The notes beneath the pieces were generated by a model. It had not been told where the DNA came from and ran no database searches. It saw only the letters and a list, made by a program, of their open reading frames with translations. DNA of 64,000 bases from CALBZE01 sp036381255 (GTDB lineage Bacteria > Gemmatimonadota > Gemmatimonadetes > Longimicrobiales > RSA9). Positions within the stretch are counted from its first letter, which is position 1. Each line of letters starts with the position of its first letter. The stretch lies in assembly GCA_036381255.1 (NCBI GenBank), contig DASVDG010000111.1, positions 31,144 through 95,143 of the forward strand. The letters are read 5' to 3'. The position numbers and the translations under genes were made by a program. Positions 9,073-17,601 of the stretch are shown in pieces.

Positions 9073-10004
9073 CGCAGAGCCTGCCGACGGATCTGGCCGC
9101 GTGCGTTCAGGCGGTCCTCACTGCGCGTGCCGGCAAGCGATCCCCGATCAGCCACGTCACGCCGGTCGGCGGCGGGTGCATCCACAACGCGCTGCGCATC
9201 GAGACGGAGGCGGGCGACGTCGCCTTCGTCAAGTGGAGCCCGCGCGGCGTCGTGGCGCCGGGCGTGTTCGCGGCCGAGGCGGCGGGGCTGCGCGCGCTCG
9301 CCGCCGCGGGCGCGCTGCGGGTCCCGGAGGTGATCGACGTGTTCGACCCGGCGCGGCCGGACGAGGCGCCGGACCGGCCGACGGCGTGGCTGCTCCTCGA
9401 GTGGCTCGAGCCCGGCAGCCCGGTGCCGGGGACGTGGGCGCGGCTCGGCCGCGGGCTGGCCGCGCTGCACCGCACGCGCGCCGACCGGTGGGGCGCGGAG
9501 GCCGACAACTTCATCGGCACGCTCCCGCAGCCGAACGGCTGGTACGACGACTGGCCCGCGTACTGGCGCGAGCGTCGCCTCGCGCCGCAGCTCCGGCTCG
9601 CGTACGACGCCGGCTACTTCGGGCCCGCCGACCGTCGCCGGTTCGACCGGCTGCTCGACACGCTCGACGACGCGCTGGCCGGCGCCGACGCGTGCGGCGC
9701 CTCGCTGCTGCACGGCGACCTCTGGAGCGGCAACGTGCACGTCATGGCCGGCGGCGAGCCGGCCCTCGTCGATCCTGCCTGTTACCACGGCCACCGCGAG
9801 GTCGACCTCGCCATGGCCGAGCTGTTCGGCGGGCTGCCCGCGGAGTGGCTCGACGCGTACGCCGAGGCGTGGCCGCTCGAGCCGGGCTACCGGCCGCGCC
9901 GCCGCGCCGTGTACCAGCTCTACTACCTGCTCGTCCACGTGAACCTGTTCGGCGCCGCGTACGTGGGCGGCGCGCTCCGGGCGCTCGGCGAGGCCGGCGT
10001 CTGA
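9069..10004 (+). CDS. Fructosamine/ketosamine 3-kinase family protein
   Basis: A 311-residue cytoplasmic kinase of the fructosamine-3-kinase (aminoglycoside phosphotransferase fold) family. Visible motifs are PVGGGCIHNALRI (glycine-rich loop, residues 32-44), FVKWS (ATP Lys, about residue 55), the catalytic loop HGDLWSGN (215-222) and the metal-binding DPACYHGHRE (235-244), all typical for FN3K relatives. Bacterial members phosphorylate protein-bound ribulosamines or erythrulosamines at C3, destabilising the adduct and so repairing glycated proteins. The start is a GTG whose last two bases share the TGA of the phosphatase gene, so no separate promoter is needed. All catalytic residues are present. 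The protein could also act on free ketosamines. Confidence 0.92.
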   Translation: MTQSLPTDLAACVQAVLTARAGKRSPISHVTPVGGGCIHNALRIETEAGDVAFVKWSPRGVVAPGVFAAEAAGLRALAAAGALRVPEVIDVFDPARPDEAPDRPTAWLLLEWLEPGSPVPGTWARLGRGLAALHRTRADRWGAEADNFIGTLPQPNGWYDDWPAYWRERRLAPQLRLAYDAGYFGPADRRRFDRLLDTLDDALAGADACGASLLHGDLWSGNVHVMAGGEPALVDPACYHGHREVDLAMAELFGGLPAEWLDAYAEAWPLEPGYRPRRRAVYQLYYLLVHVNLFGAAYVGGALRALGEAGV

Positions 10005-10174
10005 CGCGCGCCCCCGGCAGCTCGCCGGGCCGATGCCGGGGTCCGCGCATCGGCTCCGGCGAGGGGGGATGGGCCGGCGCGATGCGCCGATCGGCGGCCG
10101 CAGCGGGAGCTCGCCACGATGCACGGGGCGCGCGAGCGCGACACCCCGCGGCCGCCGCCGGCGTCGTGCCGCGG
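10005..10174. other. Intergenic between convergent genes, with a weak stem-loop
   Basis: An 8-bp inverted repeat GCCGATGC...GCATCGGC (10029-10036 with 10047-10054) lies between the convergent kinase and histidine-kinase genes and may end transcription from either side. It has no U-tract. Confidence 0.35.
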
Positions 10175-13100
10175 TCAATCGGCGGCGCGCTTTCGCTCCA
10201 CGGGGAGCGACGGCACCCGGACGGTGAACGTCGAGCCGGCGCCGGGCCGGCTCTCGACGGTGATGTCGCCGCCGAGCATGCGGGCCAGCCGGCGGGCGAC
10301 GGCGAGGCCGAGGCCCGTGCCGCCCTTCTCGCGGGTCAGCGCGGCCTCGACCTGGACGAACGGCTCGAAGATCCGCGACTGTTGCTCGGGCGGGATGCCG
10401 ATCCCCGTGTCGCGGACCTCGATCCGGGCCCCGTGGTCTTCGAGCCGCGCGCGCATGGTCACGCTCCCCCGCTCCGTGAACTTCACGGCGTTCAGGAGCA
10501 GGTTGAGCAGGATCTGCCGGAGCTTGCCGGGGTCGGTCCGGATCGAGATCGGCGTCCCGGGCAGGTGGACCTGGAACTCCAGCCCCTTGCGGCGCGCCAG
10601 CGGCCCGGCCGCCCCCGCGGCGCTCGATGCGACGGCGCGCACGTCCGTCGGCTCGACGTGGATCTCTTCCTTGCCGGCTTCGGTGCGCGAGTACGTCAGG
10701 ATCTCGTCGATGAGGCGGAGCTGGTGCTGCGCGCTGGCGACGATGCGCTCGAGCTGTTCGCGCTGCTGTTCGTTGACCGGTCCGGACACTTCGGCCTTCA
10801 GCAGGTCGGCGAAGCCGATGACCGCGTTCAGCGGCGTGCGCAGCTCGTGGCTCATCACGGCGAGGAAATCCGCCTTGGCGCGGTTGGCCGCCTGCGCCTC
10901 CTCGTAGAGGCGGGCGTTGTCCAGGGCGAGCGCGGCGCGGTACGCGAACTCGCGCAGGTAGTCCACGTCCTCCGCGCTGTAGCCGGGCCCCGGGCGCGAC
11001 CGGACCAGCCCCATCGCGCCGAGAATGTCGCCGCGCGCGATGAGCGGCAGCATGACGCCGGACCGGGGCTCGAGCTGCCGCAGCGCCTCCAGGTACGCGC
11101 GGTTCGGCGAAATCTCGCGCATGTACTCGTCCGTCACCTCCGGGATGAGGACCGGCTCGCGGGTTCGCATCGCCTCGATCATCGGGTGCGGTTGGCTGGG
11201 GTCGACCTCGATGCCGGCGAGGCGGCGGAGCACCTCACGCCGGGCCGGGTCCGCGTGCGCCATCGCGAGCGGAACGATCGCGCGCCGCTCGGTGCCGCGG
11301 AGCAGCATCCAGTCGGCCAGGCGCGGGACGACCAGGTCCTCGATCGTGGCGAGCGTCTGGTCGAACGAGAGCGACCCGGCGAGCGCACGGCTGGCGTCGG
11401 ACAGGAAGCGCTCCGCCTCCTCCTCCGCCCGGCGCTCGGTGACATCCTGGGTGATCCCGACGACGCGGTAAACGACGCCGTTCTGGTCGCGGATCGGCGT
11501 GCCGTGCGACCGTAGCCAGCGGACCGTGCCGTCGGGCCGGATGATGCGGAAGTCGATGAACGAATCCTCGCCGCCGATCAGCGCCCGGTTGTTGGCGACG
11601 ACGCGATCGTAGTCGGCGGGGTGCACCGCGGCCATCCACGCTTTCGCGTCGCGGTAGAGCTCGTCCGTGCTCCGCCCCCAGACCTTCTCGTAGGTAGGGT
11701 TCACGTACAGGACCTGCTGCAGTTTTGCATCGGTCATCCAGAAGACGCCGGGGATGTTCTCCGCGATCTGGCGAAGCAGGCGCGCGCTCTCCTCGACCTT
11801 GCGCAGCGCGCGATGCGACTCGGTCACGTCGATGAACGAGGCGACGATCCCCGTCGACCGGCCTTCCGGCGTGCGAATCGGCGCCGCGGCGAGCGAAAGG
11901 AACAACGAGCGATCGTCGTCGAGGCGGATTTCCGTCTCGGCGGCCGGGCGGCCGGTCCGGAGCACGTGGGCGATCGGCCCGCCCTCGCCGGAGAGCGCCC
12001 GCCCGTCCGCCGTGGTGACGCGCCAGAGCGGCGGCCCCAGCGTGCGCCCCCGCAACGCCTCCCGGTCGCGCCCCAGGATCCGTTGCGCCGCCGCGTTCGA
12101 GTACACGATCCGGCCGCGGCGGTCGAGGAGCAGGACGCCCGCCGGGTCGATCTCGAGGATCCGCCGCAGCCGCTCCTGCACGAGCCGCAGCGCGGCGGTG
12201 CGGTTGCGGACCGCGAGGAGCAGCGACGCGTGCCAGCGGCGGGCCAGCAGGATCCCGCCGACCGCCGTCGCGCCGACGAGCGCGAGCGCTGTCCACGCGA
12301 TCAGCCGCCAGCTCTCGGCCGCGGTCCAGATCGCGCGGACGACGTACCCGGGCACGCCCGACGCGAGCGCGACCGCCGTGCGGTACCGCGCCTGCTCGGT
12401 CATGACGAGGAGAAACGCGTCGATCGTCCCGGCGCACACCACGACCGCCATGACCAGCCAGCCGAGCGTCGCCGCGGGGCGCGGCGGCAGCGGGAAATGC
12501 TCCTGCTTCGCGCGCTCGATGCGTGGCGTCAGCGCCGCGAGCACGGGCGCGTTGATCAGCGTCGCCTGGAAGAAGCCGCCGATCCACCACCCCTGCCAGA
12601 TCGCGAACGTCTCCTCGGTGCCGAGCCCGTGCGCCCAGCTCCAGATGAACGACGCGGACGAGCCGGCCAGCGCGCCGACCAGCGACGCGGCGGCGTACCA
12701 GAAGAAGCTGCCGAACGACCGCAGGTCGATCCGGAGCGGGACGGCCCGGTAGATGATCGCGTAGGCGTAGAGCGCGAGCGGGTCCGCGAGCGCGAAGAGG
12801 AGCGACGCCCCGAGCTCGATCCCGGCGTCGAGCGAGAGGAGGAACGTGGCCAGGTACGCCGGGATCGCCGCCCACGTCACGCCGAGCCAGAACAGGAGCC
12901 AGACGGAGAGGATCAGCGGCGGGTAGAACGTGAAGTAGACGCGAGTGTCGCCGACCTGGATCGGGAACGCGTTCCACCCCTCGCGCGCCTGGACCACACC
13001 GAGCACGATCGAGAGGAGCGTGGTCGCCGTCCACGCCGCCAGCAGCCACCGTGTCCGCGCGTCGACGCGGGCGTGGCGGAGCGCCACGCGCATCGGGTAC

Positions 13101-13201
13101 GGGTGCCACGGCGGCCCACGCCGGACGGCAGGCATCCGCCCGGGAACGTCGCCGGCCGCGCGGGCATCGCCCGGTCCGCCCGGTCCGGTTGGGTGGCTCA
13201 T
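10175..13201 (-). CDS. Membrane sensor histidine kinase: MASE1-like, PAS-PAS-GAF, HisKA-HATPase
   Basis: A 1008-residue orphan sensor kinase. About eight membrane segments fill residues 35-330 and resemble a MASE1 sensor (WQGWWIGGFFQA near the middle). A PAS domain follows (about 345-470, ILEIDPAGVLLLDRRGRIVYSN), then a second PAS with PAC (about 480-600, FWMTDAKLQQVLYVN and WLRSHGTPIRDQNG), then a GAF domain (about 620-760). The HisKA box is AVMSHELRTPLNAVIGF with the phosphorylated His, and the ATPase has the N box LLLNAVKF, G1 box RDTGIGIPPEQ and G2 box KGGTGLGLA. No receiver domain and no neighbouring response regulator is present, so its partner is unlinked. The ATG at 13201 has GGAG six bases upstream and avoids overlap with the next gene; an open frame extends to 13351. 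Confidence 0.92.
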   Translation of the reverse strand: MSHPTGPGGPGDARAAGDVPGRMPAVRRGPPWHPYPMRVALRHARVDARTRWLLAAWTATTLLSIVLGVVQAREGWNAFPIQVGDTRVYFTFYPPLILSVWLLFWLGVTWAAIPAYLATFLLSLDAGIELGASLLFALADPLALYAYAIIYRAVPLRIDLRSFGSFFWYAAASLVGALAGSSASFIWSWAHGLGTEETFAIWQGWWIGGFFQATLINAPVLAALTPRIERAKQEHFPLPPRPAATLGWLVMAVVVCAGTIDAFLLVMTEQARYRTAVALASGVPGYVVRAIWTAAESWRLIAWTALALVGATAVGGILLARRWHASLLLAVRNRTAALRLVQERLRRILEIDPAGVLLLDRRGRIVYSNAAAQRILGRDREALRGRTLGPPLWRVTTADGRALSGEGGPIAHVLRTGRPAAETEIRLDDDRSLFLSLAAAPIRTPEGRSTGIVASFIDVTESHRALRKVEESARLLRQIAENIPGVFWMTDAKLQQVLYVNPTYEKVWGRSTDELYRDAKAWMAAVHPADYDRVVANNRALIGGEDSFIDFRIIRPDGTVRWLRSHGTPIRDQNGVVYRVVGITQDVTERRAEEEAERFLSDASRALAGSLSFDQTLATIEDLVVPRLADWMLLRGTERRAIVPLAMAHADPARREVLRRLAGIEVDPSQPHPMIEAMRTREPVLIPEVTDEYMREISPNRAYLEALRQLEPRSGVMLPLIARGDILGAMGLVRSRPGPGYSAEDVDYLREFAYRAALALDNARLYEEAQAANRAKADFLAVMSHELRTPLNAVIGFADLLKAEVSGPVNEQQREQLERIVASAQHQLRLIDEILTYSRTEAGKEEIHVEPTDVRAVASSAAGAAGPLARRKGLEFQVHLPGTPISIRTDPGKLRQILLNLLLNAVKFTERGSVTMRARLEDHGARIEVRDTGIGIPPEQQSRIFEPFVQVEAALTREKGGTGLGLAVARRLARMLGGDITVESRPGAGSTFTVRVPSLPVERKRAAD

Positions 13202-13289
13202 TCCGCTCCGGCCCTCGCCGCTCGTCCGCCGGCCTGCGGGAAAGCACAGGTTGCATTTCCCGGGCCGGCAGCCGGAGGCTCGCCGGGGC

Positions 13290-13997
13290 TTACTCCTCGA
13301 TGCCGGGCCGGCGCGTCGCGTCGGCCACGACCGCGACCGCCAGCCCATCACGGACCGGCACGATCGTGGACACCAGCCCCTCCGCCGCCGCGAGCTCCTC
13401 GTTGAATCGCTGCATCGCCGCGGTCGGCGCGTCCCCCGGCGCGGGCGCCAGAACGCGGCCGTGCCAGAGCGCGTTGTCCGCGAGGATCAGCCCGCCCGGC
13501 CGCACGAGCCGGCGCGCCCAGTGCAGGTACTCCGGGTAGCCCTCCTTGTCCGCGTCGATGAAGCACGCGTCGAACGGCGGCTCCGCCCCGGCGATCGCCG
13601 GCAGCAGGTCGAGCGCGGCGCCGACCCGGACCTCGATCTTCTCCTCGAGCCCCGCGCGCCGGGCATACTCCCGCGCCAGCGCCGCGTGCGCCTCCTCGAT
13701 CTCGAGCGAGAGCAGCCGTCCGCCCGGCGGTAGCGCGCGCGCCATCCAGATCGCGCTGTAGCCGCCCAGCGTGCCGATCTCGAGCACGCGGCGCGCGCCG
13801 ACCGCCGTGAGCAGCACCTGGAGCAGCCGGCCGACCTCCGCGGAGATGTAGATCTCCGGCATGCCGCGCCGGCCGATCTCCGCCCGCAGCGCGTGCAGCA
13901 GCTCATCCTCGCCGGCGAACAGCCGCTCGATGTACGCGCTCGTCGCCGTGGGCTCCGGCATCGGCTCGGGCGTTCCCGCTTCCGTGTCTGCGCTCAT
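13290..13997 (-). CDS. SAM-dependent O-methyltransferase, caffeoyl-CoA-OMT-like
   Basis: A 235-residue class I methyltransferase of the Mg-dependent CCoAOMT/COMT-like family. The SAM-binding glycine motif is VLEIGTLGGYSAIWMA, followed by LLSLEIEEAHAALA (acidic residue binding the ribose), the metal/active-site Asp in ACFIDADKEGY, and GGLILADNALWHG. Length and motif order agree with bacterial catechol-type O-methyltransferases; the acceptor is not predictable. It is on the same strand as the sensor kinase and 88 bp upstream of its start, so co-transcription is possible but not shown. It has no signal peptide and should be cytoplasmic. Confidence 0.92.
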   Translation of the reverse strand: MSADTEAGTPEPMPEPTATSAYIERLFAGEDELLHALRAEIGRRGMPEIYISAEVGRLLQVLLTAVGARRVLEIGTLGGYSAIWMARALPPGGRLLSLEIEEAHAALAREYARRAGLEEKIEVRVGAALDLLPAIAGAEPPFDACFIDADKEGYPEYLHWARRLVRPGGLILADNALWHGRVLAPAPGDAPTAAMQRFNEELAAAEGLVSTIVPVRDGLAVAVVADATRRPGIEE

Positions 13998-14239
13998 CGT
14001 CCCGCCTTTCCTCCGTGGACCCCGCGAGCGGCCCCGCCACGCGCCGCGGTCGCGGGATCGCCCGGCGGCTCCGGCCGGCGCACGGACACCCGCGCCGCTA
14101 CGCGCCGCGCCGGGGGATCGCCGGCGCTCGGGGACGCCGGGCGCGCCCGCGCCCCGGATGCCACCGGGTCGCCCGCCCGCACGGAGTCAGCCCGCGGGCT
14201 GAGCGCGGCCGCCAGCGGCTCCGCGCGCCGCGCCCCGCA

Positions 14240-16033
14240 TCACCGTAGCGCCGCCCGCTCCCCCCGCGCGAACACGACCTCGCCGCCCAGGATCGTGTAC
14301 CGCACGCGGATGTCCTTGATCTCCGACGGCGCGACCCGGAACGGGTCGCGCTCGAGTACGACCAGGTCGGCCAGCAGGCCGGGCCGGATCGCGCCCTTCA
14401 ACGCCTCCTCGCCCGCCATCCACGCATTGTTCACGGTGTACGCCCGCAGCGCGGCCTCGACGTCGATCCGCTCCTCGGGGAACCACCCGCCCGCCGGTTC
14501 GCCATCCAGCGTCTGCCGGGTCACGGCGGCGTAGATCCCGTGCAGCGGATTGACCGTGTACCAGCTCGCGTTCGTGCCGGGCCAGTCGCTGCCGAACGAG
14601 AGGAGCACGCCCGCCTCGTCCAGCGTGCGGAACGCGTACGCCCAGCGCGCGCGGTCGCCGATCCGCTCCTCCATCCAGCGCATGTCGTCGATCGTGTGGT
14701 ACGGCTGCATCTCCGCGATGATGCCGAGCCGCGCCATGCGCGCCGCAGTTTCCGGGCCCCGGAGCACCTGCGCGTGGATCACCGCGAAGCGACGGTCGCG
14801 CGGGCCGTTCGTCTCGATCACGTGCTCCATCAGGTCGAGGATCGTGTCGACCGCCTCGTCGCCGATCGCGTGGACGCGCGGCGAGAGCCCGGACGAATCC
14901 GCGCCCAGCAGGTTCCGCAGCATGTTGCCCGGCGGCTCCATCCCGGAGCCCGGCCCGCTCGTCGCGCCGGTGTTCGTCGAGTCGCGCCAGCTCCCGCGCA
15001 CGCCGGTCGTCAGGTACGGCTCGTAGAAGCGCGCGCTCGAGTTGCCCATGATCCCATCGGCGAACCCCTTGAGCCCCGTGATCCGGATCCACTCGTCGCC
15101 GAAGCCGTGGCGGATCCCGACCGCGCGCAGCTCGTCCCACTTGTCCAGCGTCGGCCGGACCCCGACCCGGACCGTCAGCTCGCCGCGCCGGCGCAGCTCC
15201 TGGAATACGTGGAGCTGCTCCGCGGCCGTGATGTCGTGGATCGTCGTCACGCCGAACTCGCGGAGCCGCGCCAGCGCCGCCCGTGCCTCGACCAGCCGCT
15301 GCTCGAGCCGCTTCGGCGGGATCACCGCGCGCACCCGCGCCGCCGCCGCCGGCGACAGCCGACCCGTCGGCACGCCGCGCTCGCACTCGACACCGTCCCA
15401 CGTACAGTCGACGCCCGCCTCCTCGAGCGCCCGGGCGTTCGCGAGATACGCCGACCGATTCCACTTCGACAGCAGCACCGGGTTCGCCGGCGTGATCGAA
15501 TCGATCATCCCGCGATGCGGCCGGAACTCCCGCTCGGCCCGTCCCTCGCGCCCTCCCCCGGCCTTTCCCTCTCCCTTGCCCGCGCCCGCAGCGCCCGTCG
15601 ACCCCATCGCCCACGCCTCGTACGCGCCCCAGTCGCCGCCCACGATCCACGCGCCCGCCGGCAACCGGTCGCGCGCCTCGCGGACGCGCCGGACCAGCCC
15701 GGCCTCGTCCGCCACGTCCAGCAGGTTCACGCCGACGAGCAGCGCGCCGGCCGACGCGAAGTGCGTGTGGTTGTCGATGAAACCGGGGACGACCAGGTTC
15801 GCGGGGTCCAGCCGGTACAGCCGGGTGTCCGGCGCGACGAGCGGGGCGATCTCCGCCGCCGTTCCGACCGCGAGGATGCGGTCGCCGCGCACGGCGACGG
15901 CCTCGGCCCACGGGCGGTCCGCATCGCCGGTCCAGACGCGCGCGCCGGTCAGGACGAGGTCGGCCGCCTGCCCGGCCGCGGCCGCCGGTACGAGCAGGAC
16001 AACGAAGAGCGGGAGGAGCATCCGCATCGGCAT
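14240..16033 (-). CDS. Secreted YtcJ-type amidohydrolase
   Basis: A 597-residue protein of the amidohydrolase-3 (YtcJ/LAF3-like) group of metal-dependent hydrolases. A signal peptide (MRMLLPLFVVLLVPAAAAG) puts it in the envelope. The metal site is visible as DNHTHFAS (HxH), HAIGDEAVD, and the catalytic Asp in LLSFGSDWPGT; GVTTIHDITAAE is the usual middle motif. A Gly/Lys/Arg-rich insert (GKGEGKAGGGREGRAE, about residues 160-180) is unusual and probably a surface loop. Family members hydrolyse amides or N-acyl bonds, with substrate undefined. The first of three clustered ATGs (16033) is chosen because ACGGAG lies six bases upstream. It precedes the O-methyltransferase by 242 bp. Confidence 0.88.
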   Translation of the reverse strand: MPMRMLLPLFVVLLVPAAAAGQAADLVLTGARVWTGDADRPWAEAVAVRGDRILAVGTAAEIAPLVAPDTRLYRLDPANLVVPGFIDNHTHFASAGALLVGVNLLDVADEAGLVRRVREARDRLPAGAWIVGGDWGAYEAWAMGSTGAAGAGKGEGKAGGGREGRAEREFRPHRGMIDSITPANPVLLSKWNRSAYLANARALEEAGVDCTWDGVECERGVPTGRLSPAAAARVRAVIPPKRLEQRLVEARAALARLREFGVTTIHDITAAEQLHVFQELRRRGELTVRVGVRPTLDKWDELRAVGIRHGFGDEWIRITGLKGFADGIMGNSSARFYEPYLTTGVRGSWRDSTNTGATSGPGSGMEPPGNMLRNLLGADSSGLSPRVHAIGDEAVDTILDLMEHVIETNGPRDRRFAVIHAQVLRGPETAARMARLGIIAEMQPYHTIDDMRWMEERIGDRARWAYAFRTLDEAGVLLSFGSDWPGTNASWYTVNPLHGIYAAVTRQTLDGEPAGGWFPEERIDVEAALRAYTVNNAWMAGEEALKGAIRPGLLADLVVLERDPFRVAPSEIKDIRVRYTILGGEVVFARGERAALR

Positions 16034-16260
16034 GGTGCACTCCGTGTAGGGGTTCGCGCGGCCGGATCGCCCGGACCGCGGTGCGCCGCAGCCCGCGCAC
16101 GCAGCACCGGCCGGATGCGCGACCGCGTCCGGTACGTCGCGATCGGACGGCCGCATCGTCTTCGGCCCTGCCCTGAAGGATCCGGAAACATCGCGCTCGC
16201 GCGCGCCCGGCCGCGCCCGCCCGCGCCCGCCCGGCGTCGGATCGGCGGCGCGGCGATCGG

Positions 16261-17448
16261 CTAGCGGCCGAGCGCGTCCGCGATCCGCGCGACGCCGCGC
16301 TCGAGCGCCGCCTCCGATGCGGCGAACGAGAGGCGCACGTAGCGGTCGTCGCCGAACGCGGCGCCGGGGACCAGCGCGACGCCCACGCGGTCCAGCATCT
16401 CGCGGCAGAACGCGACCGAGTCGGCCATGGCACCCGTGTAATGCGCGTCGGCGCGGAAGAACAGGTAGAACGCGCCGTCCGGGCGGATGTACGACATCCC
16501 CGGCAGCCGCTCGCGGAACAGCTCGACCAGCAGGTCCCGGCGCTGCCGGAAGACCTCGACCATCTTCGCGATCGCCTCCTCCTCGAGCGGCTCCGCGCTG
16601 TACGCCGCGATCGCCGCATGCTGCGACGGCGCGGCCGCGTTCGACGTGGTGTGGCTCTGCAGCGCCGCCATGTGGCTCGCCAGCGCCGGGGCCGAGTACG
16701 AGAAGCCGATCCGCCAACCCGTCATGGCGAACGCCTTCGACGCACCGTCGATGACGACGGCCCGTTCGAGCAGCGCGGGATCCAGGTCGAGCAGCCCCGG
16801 CGCCGGCGCGTCCCCGTTGAAATGGATCCGGGAATAGATCTCGTCGCTCAGCACCCAGACCTCGCGCTCCGCCGCCCAGCGCACGATCGCCTCCAGCTCG
16901 TCGCGCGTGTAGACCGCGCCGGTCGGGTTCGACGGCGAATTCAGGATCAGCCCGCGCACGCGCTCGTCGTACGCGCTCTCCAGCTCGTCCGGCCCGAGCT
17001 TGAGCCCGCGCTCCTCCCGCGCCCGGATGATCACCGGCTCGGCGCGCGCGAGCTTGATCAGCTCCGGATAGCTCGTCCAGTACGGCGCCGGGACCAGCAC
17101 CCGGTCGCCGGGGCCGAACAGCACGAAGCAGGCGTTGAAGAGCGCCTGCTTCGCACCCGCCGTGACCACAACGCCCCGCGGGTCCATCGCCCGGCCGTAG
17201 CGCCGCTCGAGACTCCCGGCGATCGCCTCCCGCAGCCGCGGCAGCCCGGCCGGCGGCGTGTACCGCGTCTGCCCGTTCGCGATCGCGGCGATCCCCGCTT
17301 CCGCAATGAATTCGGGCGTCCGGAAGTCCGGCTCGCCCGCGCTAAGATCGATGATGTCCCGACCCCGGGCCCGCAGCTCGAGCGCGAGCGCGGCCACCGC
17401 CATGGTCGCGGATGGCTCGAGATCGATGACGTTTTCGCTGATCCGCAC
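16261..17448 (-). CDS. Aspartate aminotransferase, class I/II PLP enzyme
   Basis: About 395 residues, the usual length for a prokaryotic Ib-type aspartate aminotransferase. Landmarks include DLSAGEPDFRTP near the start, QTRYTPPAGLPRLREAIA, the VTAGAKQALFNA cofactor-phosphate loop, NSPSNPTGAVY (Asn), LSDEIYSRI (Asp/Tyr), the PLP lysine in DGASKAFAMTGWRIGF, and the C-terminal Arg in YVRLSFA. It would move the amino group between aspartate or related amino acids and 2-oxoglutarate in the cytoplasm. No ATG gives a normal N-terminus; a GTG at 17448 (VRISENVIDLEPSATMAV) is chosen by similarity to the family start, with another GTG 24 bases upstream also possible. It is divergent from the M28 peptidase. 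Confidence 0.92.
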   Translation of the reverse strand: MRISENVIDLEPSATMAVAALALELRARGRDIIDLSAGEPDFRTPEFIAEAGIAAIANGQTRYTPPAGLPRLREAIAGSLERRYGRAMDPRGVVVTAGAKQALFNACFVLFGPGDRVLVPAPYWTSYPELIKLARAEPVIIRAREERGLKLGPDELESAYDERVRGLILNSPSNPTGAVYTRDELEAIVRWAAEREVWVLSDEIYSRIHFNGDAPAPGLLDLDPALLERAVVIDGASKAFAMTGWRIGFSYSAPALASHMAALQSHTTSNAAAPSQHAAIAAYSAEPLEEEAIAKMVEVFRQRRDLLVELFRERLPGMSYIRPDGAFYLFFRADAHYTGAMADSVAFCREMLDRVGVALVPGAAFGDDRYVRLSFAASEAALERGVARIADALGR

Positions 17449-17601
17449 GGCTCGTTTCCCGTTCGAGAGCACGTCGCCGGCAATATGGCCGGGCGCCGCA
17501 TCCCGGACAAGTTTCGCGCCAGCGGCACCTACGCGGCGGCCGCGGGGTAGCCCCCCACCATGGCGCCGACGCGAACCCACGACACCGGATTCGCCTTCAC
17601 C

